This document shows, piece by piece, positions 22,066 to 34,173 of a stretch of 64,000 nucleotides of DNA. Below the pieces are notes generated by a model. It made no database searches, was not told the DNA's origin, and worked only from the letters and a program-made list of their open reading frames with translations. Each line of letters starts with the position of its first letter. Position 1 is the stretch's first letter. This DNA comes from Utricularia gibba (Eukaryota; Streptophyta; Magnoliopsida; Lamiales; Lentibulariaceae), in assembly GCA_002189035.1 (NCBI GenBank), contig NEEC01000015.1, positions 806,001 through 870,000 of the forward strand, read 5' to 3'. A program made the translations under genes and the position numbers.

Positions 22066-23705
22066 ATGATGATGATGAACGACGACGCCGTTTTGATCGA
22101 CAAGGGGAAGAATCCCGGCGACCCCCACGTCATCACCGTGAATTGCCCCGATAAAACGGGACTGGGCTGTGATATCTGTCACACTATCCTCGATTTCGGC
22201 CTCTACATCACCAAAGGAGGTCCTGATTTTTGCTTTCCCGCTGCTCTCGCTTTCTTTTGTTCCTGATTTTGCTCTTCTCGACTCCCTGTTCCAGATGTTT
22301 CCACAGATGGGAAGTGGTGTTACGTGGTTTTCTGGGTGGTTCCTTCACCTGGGTCTCATGTCATGTGGGTGAATCTGAGAGACAGATTGCTGTCCATCTG
22401 CCCACCATCGCTACCGCAGTTCTATGCTCCGAACCCTTGCGCCCCTTCTTCCCCTGTTTACCTCCTCAAGTTCCGTAGCCTCGATAGAAAGGGATTGCTA
22501 CACGGTGATTATGATGCCCTTTTAACCAATTCTCTGTTTCTGCTTCGCGCTCTCATTCCGAGCTTTTGCATCCAGATGTCACACGCGTCCTCCACGAGCT
22601 CGAGCTTGGGATTCAGAGAGTTAAAGTGAGCACAACCCCAGATGGGTGCGTCCTCGATCTCTTCTTCATAAGGGATAATCTGTAAGTTGTTCCACTTGAT
22701 ATTCAGTTCACTAAGTTCGAGACCCATTTTGATGATGATGGGGTCGAATCTCAGGTCGCTGCTGCATTTGAGCTCTAGACAAGAGGAGACATGTGAGAAG
22801 CTGCGGAGTGTGCTCGGAGACTCCATCATAGGGTGTGAAATTCAGTTACCAAGTTCTCAATATGAGAGTCTTCAGAGCACAAGTGCTTGTCTGTCTCCTG
22901 GAACTGCTGAAGAAATGTTCAGATCCACCTTGTTGGAGAGGGATACCAGATTACAGGAACTCAGCACGGATGTGACGGAGTTGAAACGAGCCAGTGTAAA
23001 AATCGACAATACCCTGAGCCCTGCCCACACATTGCTCCAGATCAGCTGCGTGGATCACAAGGGGTTTCTCTATGATATCATGCGAACACTGAAAGATCAT
23101 AGCATTCAGGTAGCAGTTCACCTCCTAGTCCCATGACCAAAAAGGCAGCCATTGTGATTTTCTTCAAGGTTTCTTTCTTGTTTTCTGGCCTTAGATATCA
23201 TACGGGCGGTTTTCACCAGTGAGAAATGGCCACAGAGAATTGGATCTATTCATCCAACAAGACGGGAAGAAGATAGTAGACCCTGAGAAGCAAGCTGGTC
23301 TCTGCTCACGTTTGAAGCTGGAACTGCTGCATCCACTTCGAGTACTCATCACGAGCCGTGGTCCGGACACTGAGCTCTTGGTAGCTAACCCAGTGGAGCT
23401 GTCGGGAAGAGGAAGACCCCGAGTGTTCTATGACGTCACCTTCGCTCTGAAAACCCTGGGGATCTGCATATTCCTGGTAAATTTTCAACCATGCACACAT
23501 AAGATTCAACTCAAACTTGCGAACAGAGGTTAAGTGTATGTGGGTTGTGATGTTTAACGTCAAACAGGCGGAGATCGGGCGGCATTTAGCTGCAGGACGT
23601 GAATGGGAGGTGTACAGGTTTCTCCTGGATGACAACTGCAGCCCCAGGTCTCCGTCGAGCAAGTTGATTGTGGACAAAGTTAGGAGAGCACTGATGGGCT
23701 GGTGA
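22066..23705 (+). CDS. ACR9: ACT-domain repeat protein, ACR9-like
   Basis: Six exons (22066-22219, 22295-22504, 22576-22681, 22755-23109, 23195-23476, 23568-23705) join in phase to 414 residues, as in Arabidopsis ACR9/ACR10. Plant ACR proteins resemble the C-terminal ACT domains of bacterial GlnD and are thought to sense amino acids. Repeats are visible as DPHVITVNCPDKTGLG (first), YLLKFRSLDRKGLLH..TRVLHELELGIQRVKVSTTPDG (second), TLLQISCVDHKGFLYDIMRTL (third) and RGRPRVFYDVTFALKTLGICI (fourth). The ends are strongly conserved (MNDDAVLIDKGKNPGDP; KVRRALMGW). The frame opens with four consecutive ATGs (22066-22077), so the exact start is ambiguous by up to three residues. The first donor (G|GTCCTG) is weak but is the only one in phase. 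Confidence 0.93.
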
Positions 23706-24651
23706 CTGTATATTAGGGTGGTTTCTCCGGTGTTAACTGCAGAAATAAAATGTCATGATTCCGCTCTTGTCTTCCTGCGGCGTAAATACGCAGCACAGTC
23801 CCCGATAAAGGTCACTATTCCACGGAACTTAAATGAATCAGGAGCCGGTTAGTTCATAGGATAACCGAGGTATATCAAAACATCCATCTCCTCTGGTTCT
23901 GAAGAATATCCTAGCAACAGCCAGCCAACATCTTGTCACCCTGAACAAACCGAGTTTCCGCATTCTAACAGGGGATATATTGGATACTATGTGTTGGCAT
24001 GGGCTGGCATACATTTAACCAGAATCCCGGTTACCAACAATTCGGCTAAAATATGCATCACATTAAACAATGCAGCAGCCATAATTTTTCTGAAGGAATT
24101 ATACCATTCAGAAAAAATCCTCCGAACGCAGAATTTCTCTACGACAGGAGCACAGAAGAGCTGAAAAACATGATGATACCAACTCCTGAATATGGAAGCT
24201 CATTCGTACAGGAAGGGTCATTCCACAAAACAGGAGCCTGCCTTGTAAATAGGTCAACCAGGTCAGCTGAGGAGATAATAAAGATAGCCACAATGGTAAA
24301 ATGTTCACCAAGACGACTGCAGTAACACAGAATGCTTAGACCATCTCAATACCGCTGCCCTAGAAGGGTATCCCACGACAACCCTTCAGATCCAAGGACG
24401 AGGGAGTGGCAGTAGATTCGTAGAATACAACTTTTCAGGAAAAAGATGTTCAAAATCTACAACACATCACGGGTAGAAATCCAAATGGAAGATAAAGCTG
24501 CCTAGACAACCACATTTCTTGGGCCAGAATTCAACTCCTTCACAATAATGCTCCTTGTAAACCGATTAACAAGGTCAAAGCAATTTGAACTTGGTAGATG
24601 AAGATAGCAATCAGAATCAGTAGGCTTACACACTTCCCAGACTGGAATTAG
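23706..24651. other. Convergent intergenic region
   Basis: Nearly 950 bp between two convergent genes, presumably 3' UTRs. A 90-codon ORF at 24053-24325 shows no domain. Nothing else was recognised. Confidence 0.35.
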
Positions 24652-26009
24652 CTAAGACTGCATTGCATCTGCATGATACTTCTCCAAGTCCGCGTCCAGA
24701 TCATCAGCAGACACCTTCTCACCACGGGCCCTTCCCCGTCCACGGCCCCTTCCAGACCCACGACCACGGCCACGTCCACCACTAAACGCTCGGGGAAAAC
24801 CAGCTGTAGCTTGGCCACTGTTAGAACAGCATGCATCGTTAGATGTTACAGTAAACAGAAAGCTAAATATATAACATGAAATGCTAACCACAAAAATGTA
24901 ATATCTACTAAGCCAAATTCCAAGCACAGTGGCACAAACCTTTTACATTACAAGATCAGACAGAATGTATCCGAAACGCATACCTAGGAGTAGCATAAGT
25001 GGGATTTGAAAAGGCCCCCAAAGGCAGAGCAGCAGCAGCAGCAGGGGTTGGCATGTTTGTTCCAACAAGCTCTAGTTGCATTGGCTTCCCATCAAGCTGA
25101 ACGTTGTTATACTTTTTTATAGCTGCCACTGCATCTTGTCGTCGTGAGAACACTACTTCAGCTGTGCCCTAGATAAAAAGCTTTTCTTCTAAACCACGCA
25201 GAAAACAAGCTTCACAACCAACAGCTAACACTAGGTCAATTCGTGAACACTACCTTCGATCGACCACTTCTATCATAATTCACAGAATATCTTTTCAGAT
25301 CACCGACCTCCGCAAACAATTCCTGTAATTCCAGATACAGAAAGATCCCAACGAGGCTCAGCCACATAAATGAACAAATTATCTTAACATGTAAACAAAC
25401 TAAAAGGCGGTAACACAAATAAAAGGCAAAGCCATCAGCTGCAGCCACAGAGTTGCATAATTATACACAAAAAAACTTCAGTCTAATACCACAGTTAATC
25501 GACTTATTAAGCAATAACATGTAACCACGGAAGTTCCTACAAACGGAACCGGAGGATGCTGAATATTTAATAGAATCTACGCGCAGGAAAACTTCCATAA
25601 AAATGACAGAATAGCGACAACGGTTTTAATCTATACCTTAATGTCTTCATTGGATACCCCGTAATCCAAATTAGAGATGTAGAGCTTTGTCCCTGTCTCG
25701 ATATTAGAAGATCGCCCTCCGGCTTGAAACATGTCATGACCCCAATTTGATTCAGGAGCCTACGAAAGAACCAAAAAGCTAAATATGGTAAATTTCGCCC
25801 AAAACTCACCTTCTAGTAAAACCATTGAAAGAAACAAGAACTCACCTTTGCAACGGCATAAGGACCAGCACGATTAGCGACTCTAGCATTTTGGCGGCGG
25901 ACAGGACCAGCACCCGCACCCCACCGCCACGACCTCCGCCTCTAGAACCGGATTTTTTGTTGCTTTTGATGAGATCATCGAGAGTCATGTCTAACGCAGC
26001 ACCCGACAT
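24652..26009 (-). CDS. ALY: THO complex subunit 4 / ALY-REF mRNA export adaptor, frameshifted in exon 1
   Basis: Five exons, right to left (25846-26009, 25637-25759, 25254-25322, 24984-25168, 24652-24817), give ~235 residues if one base is restored. It is a nuclear RNA-binding adaptor of the TREX complex that hands mRNA to the export receptor. Order: N-terminal UAP56-binding motif (ALDMTLDDLIKSNKK), Arg/Gly-rich linker, one RRM (TKLYISNLDYGVSNEDIKEL, GDLKRYSVNYDRSGRSKGTA, KKYNNVQLDGKPMQLELVG), an RGG-rich segment (GGRGRGRGSGRGRGRGRARG) and the C-terminal motif (VSADDLDADLEKYHADAM). After GGGRGGG the ATG frame runs into non-homologous sequence. The conserved AGPVRRQNARVANRAGPYAVAK lies in the next frame, requiring five rather than four G in the run near 25914. 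Splice phases downstream are all good. Confidence 0.93.
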
Positions 26010-27321
26010 CGTCTTCTTAGCAGCGAATCTCGACGGCGATTTCGGAGACAGTCTGGAGAATCCAACTCACCCAAAAATTAGGGTTTCCAAAGGATGCTTT
26101 CACAAATAACGCGTGAGGAGAACGCGATCGGTTTTGAATCCAGTATTTACGTCTTGTCTAGGGCTATCGGGCTGGCCTTCTGTCATGTTTACATAATCAG
26201 TCCTCCAGGACTTCACATATTATAATTCAACCCACAAAGTTTACAAACAACACTTTCCCTCCCTATGATTTTAAAAAATTGCTTCACCGCACCAGTAGGC
26301 GATACGTTTACGTTTCCGTAGTCGACAGCGTTGGGCGCACCCGAACCCCAACCCCACCACAGCCCCCCAATTATGCACATGGGCTGGTTTAAATTAATTA
26401 TTTTAAAAGTACATTCGTCCAATAAATTATAAATTTCTATTTTTTAAAAAATATAAATCACTCCTATTTAATAACAAAAAAGTTTTTACAATACTTTTCC
26501 AAAAAAAGAAATTATTTCACACAAAATTTAATATCAATTTAAATTTTTAATTAATGATTTAAATCTCACAAATTTTGATATTGAATTCTTTTTCAAGTCT
26601 TAATTTTTTAAAACAATTTTTATTTTTTTAAAAATAATGATGACCACCATGAGATGAGATGAGCTACAAGTATCAATTGGTGTGAATGGAGCCATCATCA
26701 ATGAGCTCCATTTAATCATTGCATATAACAAAGTCCTTCATCTACTATTCACATTGATTGATTCAACATTGTAGGCTCCTATGTATTTTAATACGTCATT
26801 AATATTGATTACTTTGGTTCCAATTGTACTTAATCTTGGTGGAGTAGGGTATTAGAATATATAAAAAATTATAAATCAATATTAATCGATTGAATATAAT
26901 TTTTTGTAATGTAATTTATGTTTTTTTATATTCTTAAATTTTATATGTATTTATTTAATCTATTGAATTTTCAATTTAAACAAAGAGCGATTAAGAGGAT
27001 TTTGGCATCTAGAAAATCCGAAAAGAAAACTATAATTTTCAATCCTTGTTTGAAAGAGTTGAAATTTTTTTTTATTTTTTTGAGATATAAATATAGAGAT
27101 ATCCTTTTTAAAAATTGAATTTATTTCCTTTGGTGATAGGAATTAGGAGGGCCCACCAATAGATGAAGCCGATGTCGGAGTTGGGAAACTAACCAGGGTT
27201 AAGCCGAAACGCCTTGCAAAAGGCGCGACTAGGAAACCGGATCGGAGTCGGCGAGTTACCAAAATTACTTGCCGTTTTCAGTGGCTGCTCTGACTCTCTG
27301 TCATTGGGAAAGGAGAGAGAC
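26010..27321. other. Divergent AT-rich intergenic region
   Basis: ALY prom/leader side near 26010-26200, then a very AT-rich stretch (26400-27120) with no recognisable element. The PUB leader begins near 27280. Confidence 0.35.
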
Positions 27322-27390
27322 ATGGACCCCGACCAGTACCACCTCTCAGCTTGCGCTAATCTGGCTAAGCTTTTCGGGTTTTCCCGTTGA
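27322..27390 (+). promoter_or_regulatory. Candidate uORF in the PUB leader
   Basis: A 22-codon ATG frame (MDPDQYHLSACANLAKLFG..) ends in TGA about 370 bp before the main start. A leader intron probably follows, since T-rich tracts and possible acceptors lie near 27650-27750. No conservation data are available. Confidence 0.35.
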
Positions 27391-27465
27391 CTGCAGGTTG
27401 TTGCTCACGCTTTTCTCTTAGGAATTTTACATTTGCTTGCTTAATCTCGGATTCCGCCTGGTTGA

Positions 27466-27487
27466 TTGTTGTTGTTGTTGTTGTTGT
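27466..27487 (+). repeat. GTT trinucleotide microsatellite
   Basis: Seven tandem TGT/TTG units in the probable leader intron of the U-box gene. Confidence 0.85.
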
Positions 27488-27756
27488 TTTCTGGTTTTGA
27501 TTTGGTTTTTGTAAGCGTTTTGTTATCTGAGTTGTGCGGTTTGCGTTCCTTGTGTTTTGGGAACTTGGTCTGGCGGTTTGGTAAGGAGGCTCTGGAATTA
27601 TGGAGGTTTACTCCGTTTGACTCTTTTTCTCGTTCTTTTTTTTTCTTCTAGTTTTTCTCCTGAATTGGGGCTTGCCTGTGGTGTACAGCATCCGGGTGAG
27701 TGTTTGGAGATTTGTTGAGGATTGAAACGGATAGTTAGCTGGTCTCGTGCACCAGG

Positions 27757-30059
27757 ATGAGCTCCAAATCGTCACCGGCATCTTCTTTTGGGCCCGATTG
27801 TGGCAGCAGCTTGAACTCTCACTACGTCAATGATCGGATAATGGAGGATGATCGAGTCGCCTTATCGCTCAGTCTAATCGATTTGGTGGGTGAAATATCT
27901 GCAATATCTGGGTATAGAAGCAGCGTCAAGAAGCAATATACGAATCTGGCTAGACGACTGAAGCTTCTGACGCCAATGTTTGAGGAAATTCGGGACAGCA
28001 AGGACCCTTTACCTGAAGAGACCATGAGAGCGTTGAGTTCCTTGCTGAGCGCTCTTGTGATGGCCAAGGACCTACTGCGCTTTGGCAGTGAAGGGAGCAA
28101 GATTTATTTGGTACGACTGAGTCTCACTGTTAAGCATAACCAAATTTTTTACTGCTGCTGTTGCCTCATTTCTGGTACTTGCAGATCTTGGAGAGAGATC
28201 AAGTTATAGTTAAATTCCAAGAAGTTACTAATGAATTAGAGAAAGCTCTTTGCAGCGTTTCCCTTGAGAAGCTTGACATATCAGATGAGGTGAAGGAGCA
28301 GGTAAATTTTACTTGATTTTCACTCCTGAAATGCAGTCTCTTCTAGTTTCGATACAGTTACTATTTTTATTCATGTATCATCTGAGAACCATATTTACTT
28401 TCCCAGGTAGAACTCGTGCTTGCTCAGTTTCGAAGAGCCAAGGGAAGAGTTGATGCTCCGGATGTAGAGCTGTCTGAAGATCTTTTGTCTCTTTATAACA
28501 ACAATGCTGATGCTGATGACGAACTTGATGTATTGAGAAGGTGTGTGGATAAGCTACAGCTCTCCGGAGTAGCTGACTTAACTCAAGAATCATTAGCCCT
28601 ACATGAAATGGTTGCGGCAACTGATGGGGATCCAGAGGAGCGGCTGGAAAAGATGTCAATGCTGCTTAAGAAAATCAAGGATTTTGTGCAGATAATGAGT
28701 CCAAACATCAATTCAGTTGAAGAAGAGAAGCTGGCCCCTGGAAGTACAGGTGACAAAACGTTGAAGAACCAGAAAAGTCTTAACGTACCAGATGATTTTC
28801 GGTGTCCTATTTCATTAGAGCTTATGAGGGATCCAGTCATCATCTCAACCGGACAGGTGAGGATGCGTAGTTTCTTTTGCTGTCTTAAGCTATTCTGGAT
28901 TCTTAATCGTGGATCTTTTCTGATGGTTTCCATTAAAATCGGATTGTTTCGTGTTCAGACATATGAAAGGTCAAGCATTGAGAAATGGCTGGAAGCAGGG
29001 CATAGGACCTGCCCCAAGACACAGCTAGCTCTAACCACCAGTGAGCTCACACCAAATTATGTTCTCCGAAGCCTTATAGCACAATGGTGTGAGACTATGG
29101 GAATTGAACCTCCAAATAGACCACGATCCGCCCTCACCCAGGCTGACCATGAAATAGAATCTCTTCTCCAGAAGCTCACATCTGACAACCCTGATGATCA
29201 GCGAGCTGCAGCTGGTGAGATCCGCCTTCTCGCCAAACGCAACACAGATAACCGTTTGGCGATTGCTGAAGCTGGTGCGATTCCTCTGCTGGTTCAGCTG
29301 TTGTCAACTCCTGATTCTCGCATTCAAGAGCATGCTGTTACTGCGCTGCTGAATCTCTCAATATGTGAAGATAACAAGGGTGCCATCATATCATCCGGTG
29401 CAGTTCCTGGCATAGTCGAAGTTCTGAAGAAGGGGAGCATGGAAGCTAGAGAAAATGCTGCAGCAACCCTATTCAGCCTCTCAGTTGTGGATGAAAACAA
29501 GATCACAATTGGTTCATCCGGAGCTATCCCACCTCTCGTGGCACTTCTTGAGGAAGGTAGTCAAAGAGGGAAGAAAGATGCTGCAACTGCCCTCTTTAAC
29601 TTGTGCATATACCAAGGTAACAAAGGAAAAGCTGTGCGAGCAGGAGTAATTTCTACTCTCATGAAACTGGTTACTGAACCTCAAGGCAACATGGTAGATG
29701 AAGCATTGGCCATACTGGCAATATTAGTTGGGCACCCGGAAGGAAAGGCTGCCATTGGAGCAGCCGAGGCTGTGCCCATTTTGGTCGATGTCATAGGCAA
29801 TGGCTCTTCAAGGAACAAAGAAAACGCAGCAGCCGTGCTAGTACACCTCTGTTCAGGTGCTCAGCAGCACCTCATCGAGGCTCAAGAACTAGGGGTGGTG
29901 GCTCCTCTGCTTGATTTATCCCAGAATGGGACGGAAAGGGGCAAAAGGAAAGCTGCCCAACTGCTCGAACGGATCAACAGAATTGCAGAAAGCACAGAAA
30001 CCGCCCCAGGCTCAAGCCGGCAGAGTCTGAAATCAGTCCCTGAACCCTCAGTCACCTGA
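27757..30059 (+). CDS. U-box/ARM-repeat E3 ubiquitin ligase, PUB13/PUB14/SPL11-like
   Basis: Four exons (27757-28110, 28185-28301, 28407-28856, 28959-30059) join in phase to 673 residues. Order: a UND region (residues ~25-240, [16 protein letters not shown].., [14 protein letters not shown]), a U-box at ~283-356 ([55 protein letters not shown]) that binds E2, then ARM repeats at ~390-650 (e.g. [79 protein letters not shown]). This layout matches Arabidopsis PUB13/14 and rice SPL11, cytosolic ligases limiting immunity and cell death. A 28-residue N-terminal extension precedes MEDDRVAL, so the real start may be the second ATG at 27841. Confidence 0.95.
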
Positions 30060-31287
30060 AAAGCACAATTACTTGAACAGATGATCCAAGAGATTTGATG
30101 AAACGACACCCACATTCATCCTGAAGTTGATACACTCTGAAGCCAATTTCAGCACCCTCCTTCAAGGAAACAGCTGAGAGCCAGCAGTCTTGTGTAAGTC
30201 CTCTTTTTACAGCCTTCTTTTTTGAGTGCCATGTGTTGTATGCCTTGGCTTATTGCAGCTGGGTTGGTTGCTGGGGTGAAGGTGGAAGATCACCTCCCCA
30301 TCTCTGCCTGATTTCTTCTTCATTCATGTTTCCCAAATGGCAATTGAGCATATATCCATCCCATTGAGTTCAACACATCTGGTGACATTGAAACCCGCTT
30401 ATCCACCCACCTCTACAGCAACAAGAGCACTTAAAATTATGCATTAAAATATGCATTTTATACATAGATTATCAGAGTACTTGCGCTAATAGTAAATAAT
30501 TTTTATCAATAAAAAATATGAATATCTAGATTTGAATACAATATCAATTGTTCACTGATATTAATTTAATTAATAAAATATATTGATAATTCTTATTTAT
30601 GATAATAAAAATTTGACTTGTCCTAACCTTTCATCAAAGTGCACATATCAAATAAAATTTTAAATACTTTTAATTTTTTATGAAACTATGAGGCATATCA
30701 TGTACAGTAAATATAATTATAAAATAAATAGCGGGATAAAATGGATAATAATATTATAACGGTTGAGTGTTGAGGTGTCCCTAAAGGCGTGAGAAAATAT
30801 CAGGAATTGTTTATTAAATTATTAGTGCTTGCAGATCTCCCAAAGCGGGAACGACGTGCTACTCATTTTCAACATGTGAATATCATGAGTTAAATCAAAT
30901 GAACTGATTGATCGTGTAGTAAAAAAGAAAACCTGAGACCTTGTGCAATGCCCCACGCTTTCAGATTTCGTTTTTCTGCAGCTGTTTTGGATTTGGGCGT
31001 CTGTGCTGAGCTCGGCCATGATCGATATTTTGGGGGGTATAAAGGAAAGCATTAAAGGCTGGTCGTTAAAGGCACGCGCCGGTTCCAAACGTCTGCGTTG
31101 TTCTGCGTGCTTTCATATTACTATGCTCTGCTCTACTCTGCTGTTCTAGTTTTCCTCTCTCCTCATCCCCACACCACGACACGCAAACTCCTCAAGTTCA
31201 ACGGTAGTTGTTGACTTGACGGGGAGGGTTTAGGGGCTGCTGCTGGATTGACGGTTTGTTGGTCGAAAAATTGGATCTTGAGGGGTG
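30060..31287. other. Intergenic region between two E3 ligase genes
   Basis: 3' flank of the U-box gene, an AT-rich stretch (30430-30760), then the leader of the XB3-like gene. No other element was recognised. Confidence 0.35.
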
Positions 31288-33120
31288 ATGGGTCAGGGGC
31301 TGAGTTGCGGGAGAACTGAAGGGAAGGGTCTATTTCGCGCTGTTCAGATGGGGGATGTGGAGTTTATTGAACGAGTGGCGAATCGGGATGCATCCCTTGT
31401 TCGTAGTTTCGCATTGAGTGATCGTAACTCGCTTCTGCATATCGCTGCTGCTCATGGCCAGATCGAGGTTGTAACTTTTGAAATTGCTCTGTTTTTTTGT
31501 TTCTGGGTTTTCTTGATCTGTCGGGGGATTCATACTTTTATCGTTACCCGTTCTTAGATTCTTTCCTTTCTTCTGGAGTTATCAGTGCAACCGGATGTGC
31601 CGAATAAGCAAAAGCAGGTAAAAGTACCATCTATAAGGCCATTAACGCCGTATGATTTATGTTTTGAGAGTTGTGGTTAATTTTCTCAGACTCCATTGAT
31701 GTTGGCTGCAATGCACGGCAAGATATCGTGTGTAAAGAAGCTCATTGAGGCTGGTGCCAATGTATGTGTCTGTAGATCTGTATCTCACTCTCCTGTTGGG
31801 TTATCTTAAACTCATTGGTGCTTGCTTTGCATGTTATTCTGTTCTTGGGTAGCAGATTTTACTGTTCGATTCAGTGAATGGAAGAACCTGCTTGCACTAT
31901 TCAGCTTATTATGGCCACGTTGATTGCCTAGACACCATTCTCTCCGTAGCCCGAACCTCTTCAGTTGCAGCTTCGTGGTAACTGTCTACTGTAAGAAGCA
32001 TCCATTTGGTCCAAAGAATGACAGTGATACTGATCTTCTACTGAAAAAACCTCAGGGGATTCTCAAGGTTTGTTAACATTAGAGATAGAAAAGGAGCTAC
32101 TCCATTGCACCTGGCTGCGCGCCGCAGACACCCTCGATGTGTTCATGTGCTGTTGAACAACGAAGCACTTGTCTGTGCTTCAACCGGTGGATACGGGTAT
32201 AGATCTGTTGCAGTAGAACTTGATCCTTCAGTGCTCCCTTTACTGTTGTTGGAGTAGTTTTAACAAGATGCTTGCAGCTTTCCTGGAAGCACGCCACTTC
32301 ACTTAGCTGCAAGAGGAGGCTCTCTTGATTGCATCAGAGAGCTGCTTGCCTGGGGCGCAGACAGGCATCACCGAGATGCATCGGGGTACTTCCATTTACG
32401 CTCGTTGGATCTGAAAACATGAATCTGTATAGGTACTATGATCTGAACTCTCATCTCTGCCATGTTGCATGGTTCAGGAGAATACCATATGCAGTAGCTG
32501 TGAGATACAACCACGACGCATGTGCTGCTTTACTGAATCCTTCCTCAATGGAGCCCCTCGTCTGGCCAACCCCTCTGAAATTCATGCGTGAACTCAGCGA
32601 GGAAGCAAGAGCCCTTCTGGAGCAAGCTCTAATGGAGGCCAACAGGGAAAGGGAGAAAGCCATCTTAAGAGGAACCCCTCTCTCCATCCCATCTCCATCA
32701 CCTTCCGATGATCTGATCAACGATGCTGCGACTGCTATTGCTACATCCCACCTCGATCTCTGCTCAATATGCTTCGATCATCACTGCTCGATCCAGATCC
32801 AAGACTGTGGGCACCAGATGTGTGCGCAGTGCACTCTCGGCTTGTGCTGCCACAGCAAAGCAAGGCCTGCAAATGCTTCCCTCCTTCCTGCTCCTGTTTG
32901 CCCCTTCTGCCGCGGCAGCATCAGCAACCTGCTCATGGTTGCCAGGGTGGAGGAAGAAGGCGAAAGTGCGCACGAAGTGAGCTCCTCCAAGCCGCGAAAA
33001 TCGTGCCGATCAAGCAGCTTCAAGAGCTTATCACTGAGTAAAACGGGCCGTGGCTCAGGCAGAGTCGCCGCCGATGTCCAGCTACTGGATAAGCCTCAGC
33101 CTTTAGGCCCTGATACATAG
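31288..33120 (+). CDS. Ankyrin-RING E3 ubiquitin ligase, XB3/XBAT31-like
   Basis: Seven exons (31288-31467, 31558-31617, 31690-31761, 31856-31977, 32056-32196, 32278-32385, 32478-33120) join in phase to 441 residues. MGQGLSC fits N-myristoylation at Gly2 with a nearby palmitoylatable Cys, as in rice XB3, which binds the XA21 kinase at the plasma membrane. Ankyrin repeats fill residues ~45-250 (NSLLHIAAAHGQIE, QTPLMLAAMHGKISCVKKL, RTCLHYSAYYGHVDCL, ATPLHLAARRRHPRCVHVLL, STPLHLAARGGSLDCIRELL). The conserved LKFMRELSEEARALLEQALM helix follows, then a RING at residues ~323-372 (CSICFDHHCSIQIQDCGHQMC, PVCPFCRGSI). The C-terminal tail (GRGSGRVAADVQLLDKP) is also conserved. The last ~150 bp of the coding region plus 3' flank is duplicated at 40717-41110. 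Confidence 0.95.
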
Positions 33121-33345
33121 CAATATACGGACGGAAGATGCATTTTGTCGACGCTGCAACTCTTATAATATAATGGATTAAATTAAAATATTATAAAAAT
33201 AAAATTAATTATTTATTTTTAGAAATGCTATAATTTTTTTAATAAATAAATATGCCTCCACTCCTCGGCCTTCCGTACATCTCTAATATTTTTTTTATTA
33301 TTATTTCTAAATTTTGAATTATTTATGATTAACATTTTTTATTTC
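32969..33345 (+). repeat. Direct duplication, copy 1 (3' end of XB3-like gene)
   Basis: From GCACGAAGTGAGCTCCTCC through the stop codon and ~220 bp of 3' flank (..GAATTATTTATGATTAAC), this segment recurs in the same orientation at 40717-41110 at roughly 85-90 percent identity by eye. Confidence 0.9.
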
Positions 33346-33553
33346 GGAATAAATAGTAGAATCCGAATTTTCTAATTATATGAGAAATAATATAATATAA
33401 AAATAATATATAAAGTTTCATACCCACTTGAAATTTAGAATTTATAAATATATACGACAAATATTATATCTAATACCATGTAATAACTAATAATCAATAC
33501 ACAGAAAACATTGATAATATATGCACATTGTTGTGGCAATCTATATTCTATTA

Positions 33554-33723
33554 ATATTTAGACCCAAGCTATTAGGGCCGAAGCCCCAATCGGCCCTAAG
33601 GGCTTAAAGCTTCGGGCCAGAAAGCCCGATAATTTTTCGGGTCATTAATATTTAGACCCAAGCTTTTTTTTTAGGGTCAGGCCGAGCCGGCCCACGGGCT
33701 TGGACTTTAACTTTCATCCCTAG
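33554..33723. mobile_element. hAT-type MITE remnant with perfect 8-bp target duplication
   Basis: 170 bp flanked on both sides by TTCTATTA (33546-33553 and 33724-33731). It ends in AACTTTCATCCCTAG and is rich in GGGCC/GGCCC words, like the two larger elements to its right. The left terminal repeat seems lost, so this is a deleted copy. Confidence 0.65.
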
Positions 33724-34173
33724 TTCTATTAATTATAAAAGTATCAATAAAAGCGTTACAATAATATTTGGTCGTCATTGAGTTGAGCATGGATCAGGCC
33801 CATTTATAATTGGATCTGACGTTGAAATTTGGGTTTGCATATGGCCAGGCCCATTCTTCAAGATGTCTATCAGGCGAGTTGGGCCTTTGAATTTAACTGG
33901 ACATTGGATTTGTGTGGCGCCGCACCCAACAGATGGCATTGTGGATTTTAATTTTAAAGTGGGTCTTAAAGTGGGTTAGGCCAGCCTGACCCGAAATTGG
34001 ATTTGCATCTGCTATGGGAACGATTAATGTAGTTTACAATAAAACACGTTCAGTTCATTGTTTGATTTAATTTTGGGTTTGGATTCAATAATTTTTATAA
34101 AAATAACAATAATTTATATATATTATTAAAATAAAACACAAAAACAAGTATGTGTACCAACAAGTGCCGAAGC

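Noticed and set aside
24053-24325. 90-codon plus-strand ORF between ACR9-like and ALY
   Set aside because: No recognisable motif; it lies in convergent 3' UTR territory.
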